Source: RGIG8700 sp045535635
GTDB taxonomy: Bacteria; Bacillota; Clostridia; RGIG6154
Assembly (NCBI GenBank): GCA_045535635.1
Contig: JAZSLZ010000084.1
Coordinates: 1 to 16,176 of the forward strand
DNA: 16,176 bases
Direction: 5' to 3'
The notes under the pieces are model-generated. The model saw only the letters and a program-made list of their open reading frames with translations. It was not told the origin of the DNA and searched no databases. This document shows positions 5,939 through 13,900 of the stretch, one piece after another. The position numbers were made by a program, and so were the translations under genes. Each line of letters opens with the position of its first letter. Positions within the stretch are counted from its first letter, which is position 1.

Positions 5939-6709
5939 TTAATTTAATTCTTCTATACTTTTAAAGGTATATCCCATATCTTTCCATTTCGTTAAAAGCT
6001 CATCTAAAATTTCGCAATTAGTTTTAGATGTACTGTGAAGAAGCACCACCGCACCCGGATGAATTCTTGTTAAAAGCTTTGAAAAAGCTTCTTCTTTTGT
6101 TGGTTGTTTATCTTCAAGCCAATCAACATAAGCAAGTGACCAGAACATTGTTTTGTAGCCCATAGCCTTTGCCATTGTCAAATTCTCTTCGCTAAATTTT
6201 CCCTGTGGCGGTCTGTATATTTTAAGCATATCTTTTCCTGTAATTTCCTTATATTTACTTTCCATTTTATTTAATTCTTCTGCAAAAGCCTCTGCAGTAG
6301 AAATTGCAGACATATCAGGATGTGAATATGTGTGATTTCCAACAATATGCCCTTCCTCTGCCATTCTTTTTACTATTTCAGGCTTTGTTTCGAGATAATT
6401 TCCAACTAGAAAAAAAGTTCCTTTTACATTATGCTTTTTTAATGTATCTAAAATACTTTCTGTGTATCCGTTTTCATAACCTGCATCAAATGTTAAATAT
6501 ATGCTTTTCTGCGAATCATCTCCAACATAAAAGGCATTATAATCCTTCAAAAGCTCCTTTGATGCATTTCCCTCGGGAGTTTTTCCGTTTTCTCTGTAAG
6601 AAAGTCCCCAGTCATTTGAAGCGGAGCTTGAAAATGTTGCCTGAATTCCTCCGTTTTTTACTGTTATAACCGAACATATTACAACTGCAATTATGCACAA
6701 CACTTTCAT
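5939..6709 (-). CDS. pdaA: PdaA-like polysaccharide deacetylase (CE4)
   Basis: A secreted or membrane-anchored carbohydrate esterase 4 protein, 256 residues from the start chosen here. An N-terminal hydrophobic segment (about 2-17) is followed by DWGLSYRENGKTP and the deacetylase domain. The PdaA-type first motif reads TFDAGYENG (Asp75, Ala76). The metal-binding motif is HIVGNHTYSHPD (His126, His130). Later motifs are YRPPQG (Arg166), SLAYVDW (Asp196) and HPGAVVLLHS (His225). PdaA proteins N-deacetylate MurNAc on the way to muramic delta-lactam in spore cortex, so a sporulation role is likely but inferred. AAGGA 8 bp before the ATG at 6709 supports this start. An in-frame ATG at 6739 would add ten residues but has poorly spaced AAAGG. 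It diverges from the ABC-F gene. No convincing promoter was found for it. Confidence 0.86.
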   Translation of the reverse strand: MKVLCIIAVVICSVITVKNGGIQATFSSSASNDWGLSYRENGKTPEGNASKELLKDYNAFYVGDDSQKSIYLTFDAGYENGYTESILDTLKKHNVKGTFFLVGNYLETKPEIVKRMAEEGHIVGNHTYSHPDMSAISTAEAFAEELNKMESKYKEITGKDMLKIYRPPQGKFSEENLTMAKAMGYKTMFWSLAYVDWLEDKQPTKEEAFSKLLTRIHPGAVVLLHSTSKTNCEILDELLTKWKDMGYTFKSIEELN

Positions 6710-6785
6710 AAGTTTTTTCCTTGTAAACACGAAAATCATTTAAATCACATCTTGCCTTTCTCTATTTTTCTCTTGTTATATACTA

Positions 6786-6814
6786 TTGAAAATACTTTAA
6801 ATATATGCTATAAT
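6786..6814 (+). promoter_or_regulatory. Promoter of the ABC-F operon
   Basis: TTGAAA (6786-6791), a 17-bp spacer, then TATAAT (6809-6814), with TGC directly before the -10 box (extended -10). Transcription would start near 6821, about 20 bases before the ATG at 6842. This places the in-frame upstream start at 6752 outside the transcript. Confidence 0.82.
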
Positions 6815-6841
6815 TTTAATATTAAAGAAAAGGAAAGTATT

Positions 6842-8749
6842 ATGATTTTATTAAGTGCATCAAAAATTTCAAAAAACTTTGGCATTACCGAAATTTTAAA
6901 GGACATTTCATTTTCGGTAAACACAGGTGAAAAAATCGGCATACTTGGTGTTAACGGTGCAGGTAAAAGTACACTTTTTAATATCCTGTGCGAAGAGCTC
7001 GAGCCTGATAGTGGTAATATTTACAAGTCAGCCGGTCTTAAAATCTGCCATGTTAAACAACAGATAGAATGTCATAGTGATAAAACTCCGTATGAAACCG
7101 TACTGGAGTCTTTTGAACATATTTTAAATATTGAAAATCAATTAAACCTTCTTGAAAAAGAGCTTCAGCATAATCAAAGCGACGAGCTCATTCAAAGGCA
7201 TCACAACTTAAATCAAAAATATATTGACGAAGGCGGTCTTACCTACAAATCAATGATTACTTCTGCCTTAAACGGTCTTGGCATTGAAAATGAAATTTTT
7301 CATATCCCAATGAGCAGTTTAAGCGGTGGGCAAAGAACAAAGGTTGCTCTTGCTAAAATACTTTTACAAAAATCAGATATTCTTCTTCTTGACGAACCAA
7401 CAAACCATCTTGATATTAAAGCGATAACATGGCTTGAAGGCTTTTTATCATCTTATAGCGGTGCTATTTTATTAGTTACTCACGACAGATATTTTTTAGA
7501 CAGCGTTACAAATAAAATATTTGAAATTGAGCATCATAAAATAAGAGAGTACAACGGAAATTATTCCTCTTATGTTAAACAAAAAGATGAAATACGAAAA
7601 GCCGAGCTTAAGGATTATAATTTAAAAGCAAAAGAAATAAAAAGACTTGAAGGCATTATTGCACAACAAAAGCAATGGAACAGAGAGAAAAACATAAAAA
7701 CTGCCGAAAGTAAACAAAAGGTTATTGACCGTATTGAAGAAACTATGGTTAAGCCTGAAAAAACTCTTGACACTCTTGCCTTTCGTCTTAATCTTGCCGA
7801 GGAATGTGCAAACGATGTTTTGACAGGCGAAAATCTTTCTAAAGGCTTTGGAGATAATCTTCTTTTTGCAAATGTTAATATAGACATTAAAAAAGGCGAA
7901 AAGGTTTTCCTGCTTGGCGAAAACGGTTCAGGAAAAACAACTCTTTTTAATATTATAATGGGTAAGCTTACCCCTGATACGGGTAAACTTAAAATAGGGC
8001 CGAGAGTTAAGATTTCATATTATGATCAGACTCAAAGCACACTTAATTTAAACAATACCATTTTCGATGAAATTTCTGACACCTACCCTGCTATTGATAA
8101 CACACAAATTCGCTCAGCTCTTGCAGTTTTTCTATTTAAAGGCGAAGATGTTTTTAAAGAAATTTCAACTTTAAGCGGTGGTGAAAGAGCAAGGGTTTCA
8201 CTTTGTAAGCTTATGCTTTCAAAGGCTAATTTCTTATTTTTGGATGAGCCTACAAACCACCTGGACATCCCCTCAAAAGAGGCACTTGAAAATGCACTTT
8301 TAAGCTATAACGGAACACTTTTTATAATTTCCCACGACCGATATTTTATAAACAAACTTGCTTCAAAAATTTATGAAATTTCTAAAGACGGAGAAAAATG
8401 TGTCAACGGAAGCTACGACTATTACCTTTCTTTTATGAAAAGACAGGCAGAAATGACGCCAACAGAAATTAAACCTGTTAAAGGTCTTGATTTTAAGCAA
8501 CAAAAAGAACTTGAATCGGCAAAAAGAAAATTAAGAACTAGAATTTCAAAGCTTGAGGAATTAATTGCCGAGAAAGAGGCTGAAAAAGAAGAAATTGAAA
8601 ATAAAATATCTCTTCCTGAAAATACATCAAATTTCACTCTCCTTTCTGAGCTTACTACGAAGCTTGAAGCTCTTGAAAATGAAATTTTTGAAGCTATGGA
8701 AGAATGGGAAAATACACAGAAAGAACTGGAGGAAAAAGAAAGTTTATGA
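6842..8749 (+). CDS. ABC-F family ATPase (YdiF/Uup-like)
   Basis: A 635-residue soluble protein with two ATP-binding cassettes in one chain and no membrane segments, typical of ABC-F ribosome-associated factors. Cassette 1 has Walker A GVNGAGKS (36-43), signature LSGGQ (160-164) and Walker B with DEPTNHLD from Asp184. Cassette 2 has GENGSGKT (359-366), LSGGE (444-448) and DEPTNHLD from Asp468. A charged, helical interdomain linker (about 240-320) would reach the ribosomal P-site. A C-terminal coiled coil (about 550-635) resembles YdiF and Uup. The family acts on stalled ribosomes, and some members give antibiotic resistance, but nothing here shows resistance. AGGAAAG (6831-6837) supports the start at 6842. 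Its TGA overlaps the next gene's ATG (ATGA). Confidence 0.92.
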   Translation: MILLSASKISKNFGITEILKDISFSVNTGEKIGILGVNGAGKSTLFNILCEELEPDSGNIYKSAGLKICHVKQQIECHSDKTPYETVLESFEHILNIENQLNLLEKELQHNQSDELIQRHHNLNQKYIDEGGLTYKSMITSALNGLGIENEIFHIPMSSLSGGQRTKVALAKILLQKSDILLLDEPTNHLDIKAITWLEGFLSSYSGAILLVTHDRYFLDSVTNKIFEIEHHKIREYNGNYSSYVKQKDEIRKAELKDYNLKAKEIKRLEGIIAQQKQWNREKNIKTAESKQKVIDRIEETMVKPEKTLDTLAFRLNLAEECANDVLTGENLSKGFGDNLLFANVNIDIKKGEKVFLLGENGSGKTTLFNIIMGKLTPDTGKLKIGPRVKISYYDQTQSTLNLNNTIFDEISDTYPAIDNTQIRSALAVFLFKGEDVFKEISTLSGGERARVSLCKLMLSKANFLFLDEPTNHLDIPSKEALENALLSYNGTLFIISHDRYFINKLASKIYEISKDGEKCVNGSYDYYLSFMKRQAEMTPTEIKPVKGLDFKQQKELESAKRKLRTRISKLEELIAEKEAEKEEIENKISLPENTSNFTLLSELTTKLEALENEIFEAMEEWENTQKELEEKESL

Positions 8750-8991
8750 AAACATACACATATACACCAAAGGGTGTTTGTTCAATGAAAATAACATTTG
8801 ATGTTGATGAAAACGACATTGTCTCAAACATTAAATTCACAGGCGGTTGCAACGGTAATACACAAGGCGTTTCAGCCCTTGCAAACGGCAGAAAAAAAGA
8901 CGAGCTTATCTCTCTTTTAGAAGGCATAAAATGCGGTTTTCGTGCAACCTCATGCCCTGACCAACTTGCAAAGGCTTTAAAGGAGATATAA
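8746..8991 (+). CDS. TSCPD-domain protein (TIGR03905-like, four Cys)
   Basis: An 81-residue protein containing the TSCPD motif at its end (TSCPDQLAKAL). Four cysteines, Cys12 (GVCS), Cys35 (GGCNGNTQG), Cys63 (GIKC) and Cys70 (TSCPD), are placed to bind a metal such as zinc. TSCPD domains also occur at the C-terminus of some ribonucleotide reductases. The free-standing small family has no established function. The start at ATG 8746 is favoured: it overlaps the ABC-F stop as ATGA and follows GGAGG at 8728-8732, somewhat far upstream. It also gives the normal N-terminus MKTYTYTPKGVC. An in-frame ATG at 8704 would add 14 residues with no family resemblance. Confidence 0.85.
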   Translation: MKTYTYTPKGVCSMKITFDVDENDIVSNIKFTGGCNGNTQGVSALANGRKKDELISLLEGIKCGFRATSCPDQLAKALKEI

Positions 8992-8992
8992 T

Positions 8993-10861
8993 ATGTTAAA
9001 CAAAACGGACAGTGAAAAACTTCTTACCGCCATTAAAGCTCTTCATTACACCCTCACCGAGGGTATTGACCTTGCAAAAGATATTTACTCTTTTGCTTTT
9101 TCAAATACTTTTGCTTTAAACGGAAGTCCTGCCGAAATTCTTGATATTATTCTCAACCACGATGATTTCAAAAGCAAATCTGCAGAATTTTCAGCAGAGG
9201 CACCTACCGAAACAGAAGCAAATATTAAAGATATGACAGTTTCTTCAGTTGAAGAAATCGGTGATCTTCTCATAACTAAAGATTATGTTTATATCTTTGA
9301 CGGTAAGGAGCTTATTAAACTTATTAAACCTTTTACCGAAAGATGCGGTATGATTGATACCAAGAATATAAAATGTGCTGTTTTAAGACCTCTTAATATT
9401 CTTGATTACATACCTTATACTTCCGAAAAAGATCTTGAGCTATCCGATGGGCAGAAAGCTGTTATTGAAACCGCAAAACAGTATCTTTTAAGAGGATACA
9501 GAATGCAGTATGATGATACAACCACAGGACCGCATACTTATCGCTGGAGAATTCGAAAAGTTGCTCCTGAAGATTATACCAAAGATTTACACGGCTACTC
9601 AAACTGTGCCGCTTTCTCCCTTGACAGTCACTATTTTTCATGGGGATATAACACCGAAAGTATGTGCACAGCACAACTTGAAACAGAAAACACCGAGAAT
9701 ATAATTTCGTGGGAAATAACAGGTAACGAAACAGAGGCTGAACAAGAAAAAATCAAAACGGAGTTTTTTGCAAATTTAGAACCTGCAGATATTATAAATG
9801 TACGTTACAGTTTTAAATCAGGCGGACACGCAATGCTTTATGTGGGCAACGGCCAAATCATTCATAGTAGCGGCAGAAACTATTGCTACGATGAAGAAAA
9901 CCCTTTTGAAACATACGAACCTACCGTTAGAGTTATGAATGTTTTGAATTTGTTTAAATATGGTGACAGAAGATGTGTTTTTGAAAACATCAAAAATCTT
10001 GCAATCGTTCGACCCCTTAATAAATTTGACGGAAAAGTTCCTGCAAACACTCTCAACAGACTTAAGAACTTAAAAGGACTTGTTACTGAAAAATTATGCT
10101 CAATGAAAAAATATAATTCAGTTAACAGAGGCGATGAAATTACATATACTTTTTCTGTTTATAACACAAACGATTACGAAACTACAGTTGAAATAGAAGA
10201 TACCGTTCCAGATTACACATCGATTATTTCAGGCAATTTACATACTTCACTTTCTATTCAGCCAAACGAAACAAAAACCTTTTCATACACAGTTAGAGTT
10301 AATGATGATGCTCCTTATGGCACATTCATCACAAGCAACAACGGGAAAGTCGGAGGCGCAGTTCACACTTGCACACCAATACTTATTGCAAAAACTTTTA
10401 CAAAGGAAGAACAAGAAAGCATTTCTGAAAAGGCATTTAAGATTAACTGCACCTCTCCTGTAGATTTTGTTAATGAGCTTTACGGTAAAAATATTCTTTC
10501 TGTAAGCTCCATTGATGAAATAACTGAAAAACTATTCACTGCAGACGAAAAAGGCAATCTTACGCAGAACAAAAATGGCGAAATAGCATCTATTCTTGTC
10601 CCAACCTGTTTTGGCGGACGAAAAATATCTGCCTCCCGATTTGAAGATGAGCTTGTGAGATTTATGAGACCTTTCAACCTTATCGCTGGGGATATTATTA
10701 TCTCTGTTAAGGACATTGGAAAAACTATATATTTAGTTACAAATAAAGGTATTTTGGACTTAAGCTTTAAAGAACTTTTAACAGATACAGAAAAGTTTAC
10801 AGAGCATATTATTGCAACAAACCAATATTTTGCCGTTTTAAGGCCTTCAAAGAAGATGTAA
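8993..10861 (+). CDS. NlpC/P60-like + DUF11 protein without signal peptide (622 aa)
   Basis: Shorter paralogue of the protein encoded at 10993-14913. Order: a helical segment (about 5-55); an NlpC-like half-module without catalytic residues (GDLL at 90, ending VLRPLN at 134); an intact NlpC/P60-type domain (about 150-340) with Cys205 in SNCAAF, His279 in GHAMLYVGNG and His291 in IIHSSG; a DUF11-type beta-sandwich (about 362-475); a second half-module (GDIIIS at 566, ending AVLRPS). Known members of the fold cleave peptidoglycan stem peptides or related amides, but the substrate here is unknown. The N-terminus has no signal peptide or membrane segment, which is odd for DUF11. It aligns from just after the first DUF11 of the long paralogue. 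GGAG precedes the ATG, 1 bp after the TSCPD gene, so it belongs to the ABC-F operon. Confidence 0.8.
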   Translation: MLNKTDSEKLLTAIKALHYTLTEGIDLAKDIYSFAFSNTFALNGSPAEILDIILNHDDFKSKSAEFSAEAPTETEANIKDMTVSSVEEIGDLLITKDYVYIFDGKELIKLIKPFTERCGMIDTKNIKCAVLRPLNILDYIPYTSEKDLELSDGQKAVIETAKQYLLRGYRMQYDDTTTGPHTYRWRIRKVAPEDYTKDLHGYSNCAAFSLDSHYFSWGYNTESMCTAQLETENTENIISWEITGNETEAEQEKIKTEFFANLEPADIINVRYSFKSGGHAMLYVGNGQIIHSSGRNYCYDEENPFETYEPTVRVMNVLNLFKYGDRRCVFENIKNLAIVRPLNKFDGKVPANTLNRLKNLKGLVTEKLCSMKKYNSVNRGDEITYTFSVYNTNDYETTVEIEDTVPDYTSIISGNLHTSLSIQPNETKTFSYTVRVNDDAPYGTFITSNNGKVGGAVHTCTPILIAKTFTKEEQESISEKAFKINCTSPVDFVNELYGKNILSVSSIDEITEKLFTADEKGNLTQNKNGEIASILVPTCFGGRKISASRFEDELVRFMRPFNLIAGDIIISVKDIGKTIYLVTNKGILDLSFKELLTDTEKFTEHIIATNQYFAVLRPSKKM

Positions 10862-10882
10862 TTTACTTACATCTTCTTTTTT
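10850..10882 (+). terminator. Terminator of the ABC-F operon, overlapping the stop codon
   Basis: A perfect 12-bp stem, AAGAAGATGTAA (10850-10861) with TTACATCTTCTT (10867-10878), has loop TTTAC and a run of T (10877-10882). Its 5' arm encodes the last Lys-Lys-Met and the stop of the 622-residue protein. Confidence 0.85.
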
Positions 10883-10891
10883 CAAAGGTAA

Positions 10892-10931
10892 AAAAATGGC
10901 ACACTTTTGATGAAAAATGACACGACTTTTA
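10892..10931. repeat. Two imperfect tandem copies of a ~20-bp sequence
   Basis: AAAAATGGCACACTTTTGA (10892-10910) is followed 21 bp on by AAAAATGACACGACTTTTAA (from 10913). The copies differ by two substitutions near the middle, one extra base and one substitution near the end. They lie between the previous terminator and the 1306-residue gene, so they could be an operator. Terminal repeats of an IS21-type element are an alternative. Confidence 0.45.
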
Positions 10932-10935
10932 AACT
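10907..10935 (+). promoter_or_regulatory. Weak candidate promoter of the large secreted protein gene
   Basis: TTGATG (10907-10912), 17 bp, TAAACT (10930-10935). Other AT-rich -10-like hexamers (TATATT at 10938, TAGAAT at 10945) lack a matching -35, so the assignment is tentative. A promoter must exist nearby because a strong terminator closes the upstream operon. Confidence 0.35.
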
Positions 10936-10992
10936 ATTATATTGTAGAATAATTATGATAGAGATTTTGAATATATATTATAGGAGGTTATT

Positions 10993-13900
10993 ATGAAATT
11001 CTCATTCAAAAAAGCACTGTGTTTATTTCTTACAGTTTGCATTATGTGTTCAACATTTGCATTACCTGTTTTTGCAAACACAGAAGAAAAAAACACAACA
11101 CAGATTGCTGAAGGCTTAACAGCAGAAAAACTCTGCTCCTTAAGACAATCACACACAATCAATCCAGGTAGAGACATTACATACTCAATCCGCATTGAAA
11201 ATGCAACTTCAACAGAGCAGACTGTTACAATTACAGATGTTATCCCAGAAGTTGCAGAGTACAAAAAAGGTTGTGAGAATATTTCAGATGGCGTTATGAC
11301 ATGGACAACTACTGTTCCTGCAGACGGTTCTATGAGCATTCAATACTCAATAACCGTTAAAAACGACAATTCTCTCTTGGGTCAGTCAGTTGAAGGCGGT
11401 AATGCCAAAGTAAACGGTATCAGTGTTGATTGCTATGACATCTACATTGAAAACACATTTGGCGAAGTTGACAATAAGAAGATTATCTCTTCTATTGACA
11501 CTTTAAATACTGCTCTTGTAACTGACACAGAACTTGCAAAAACCATTTACAACAATGCAACAAGCTTTAACTTTACTATGGATGAAGATTCTGCAGAAGT
11601 TCTTGAGCAGATTTATGTAACCGGCGTTAATGCAGGTGCTGGTTCAGGCTCAGGCGGTGCAGAAGAAATGCCTGCAATTGTGGCAAACTATATGGATATG
11701 ATTGCTCCAACTCTTTACGGTGGAACAACTGTTCACATCACTCCTAATGAATATTTCAGAGGCGAGCCTAATCCAAATCCAACAAAAGAAGACCTTATGA
11801 TTGGTGACCTTTTGTTCCTTGGAAGCACAAGCTCAGCTAATGTATATATTTACAATGGCGACCAGCTTGTTAAGCTTGATTCAGGCAACTTCAAAGAAGT
11901 AGTAAGAGAAGATGCAAATGCAGTTCTTGCAAGAGCTGTTGCATCTGAAAAGTATATTGTTTTAAGACCATCTTTCGTTCTTACAACTTATCATCAATCA
12001 ACCCCTGAATTTGACGAAAACCTTTCAGATGCACAGAAAGCAGTTATCTATACTGCACTTGCGTATCAGAGAAGAGGTTACCGCGTTCAGTATGCTGATT
12101 CAGTTATGAATCTCAAAGAATACAGATGGCAGCACAGCGTAAATTCACCTGAATCATATACACAGGACAATATTCAATATACAAACTGCGCAGCTTTTTG
12201 TAACGACGTTTACATAAATTCTATTGGTTATAATGAAGAAGCTATGTATAGAACCGACCTTCTCAATAACTGCAAAAAAACTGTATGGAGATTCACAAGA
12301 ACCGCCACACAGGAACACTCAGCTGAAGAAAAAGCACAAGTAGAAAAAGAATTTTATGACACACTTCAGCCTGGCGATATTATCAACATCCGTTACACCA
12401 CAAGTAGCGGACACGCAATGCTCTATGTTGGTAACGGCACAATTATCCATAGCGCTGGTAGTAAAATTTCTTACGGCCAAGTTGATACCATTGAAACCTC
12501 AATCAAGGTTATGAGAGTTGCCGAATTGTGGACACCAGACAACAGAAGATATATTTTCTCTAAATGTAGCTCAATTAACATTGTTCGCCCATTAATGAAC
12601 TGGAATGGTGAAATCCCACAGAATACAAAAAACCGTATCACAACAATGATGGGTATTGTTGGTGAAAAGCTTTCTTCAAAGAATGAATACACATCAGTTA
12701 ACCCTGGCGATGAAATTACATATACATTCAGTGTGTATAACACAAATGAAGAAGCAAAAACTCTCGAAATTTTAGATACTGTTCCTGTAAACACAAGCTT
12801 TGTTTCAGGCGATTTAGAAAATGATAACGGTAATCTTTCTCGTTCTTTAACAGTTGGTGCAAACGAAACAAAAACAGTTTCATACACTGTAAAAGTTAAC
12901 GAAGACGCTCCATGCGGAACAAGAATTGTGAGCAACTCAGCTACAATCGGCGGTGTTATTCATCCAACACACGAAATCTTAGTTGCTAAAACATTAACAG
13001 ATGCTCAGCAGACACAAATCACAACTGCATACAACAATAATAAATCAACATTAAGCGGTGTTGCACTTGCCAACAAGATTTACAAAGATGTTTTAGGTGT
13101 TGAAAAAGTAATTCACCACGATACAGTTGAAGATATTCTTGGCAACTTAACACGAGTTGTTTCTAATGGCGAAGTTATAGACGGAGTAACAGTAAAAATA
13201 ACGGACACATATGCAAATGACAACTATTTCTTTGAACTTGATAAATCATACTACAAAGACATGGTTGTTCCTAAATTTATGAACGGCAGATATGTTTTCT
13301 CAACACAGAACCACTCTGACCTTTTCACCAGACTTCCAAGAGAAGTTTACCTTATTCCTGGTGATATAATAGTTTCTAAGACTAAATATGCAAGTACAAC
13401 AACACTTTATATGTATTCTAAAGAGGGACTTATAAACCTTAGCAATAAAACGATTGACAAAACTCCTGATGTTGCTTGTCAGAAACTTTTAGGAAATAAA
13501 TGCTTTGTTTTATTAAGACCTTCAATGGCAAATTCTTATGAATATACAGAGCCTGAAATAAGTCCTCTTGAAATTTATATTGAAGAGCTTAAAGAATTAA
13601 ACAAATCATCCATATCTGATGATGCAACTCTTGCTGTATTTGAAGCAAAGGTTGCTGAAATTGATACTTATCTTGCAGAAAACACAGATGAAGCCTTAAC
13701 AGCAGACCAGCTTGTTGTTTATAACACTGCAATAGCAAGTATTAAGTTATACAAGGATTCACAGGCAACTCCTGGTAACCCTGAAGAAGGTGTTATCCGT
13801 TCAGAAGGCAAGGTTTGGTTTAACTTAAATGGTAATTCAAGATTATTTGTTAAATCAGACAGCACAATTTATACTAACAGAACAACCTACAAAGATTTTC

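Noticed and set aside
10897..10912. Sigma-54 promoter suggested by TGGCAC
   Set aside because: The required GC at -12 is absent: positions 10908-10911 read TGAT. The motif is also one unit of an imperfect tandem repeat.
10953..11339. 128-codon frame antisense to the large secreted protein's start
   Set aside because: It overlaps the signal peptide and DUF11 coding region on the opposite strand and has no support of its own.
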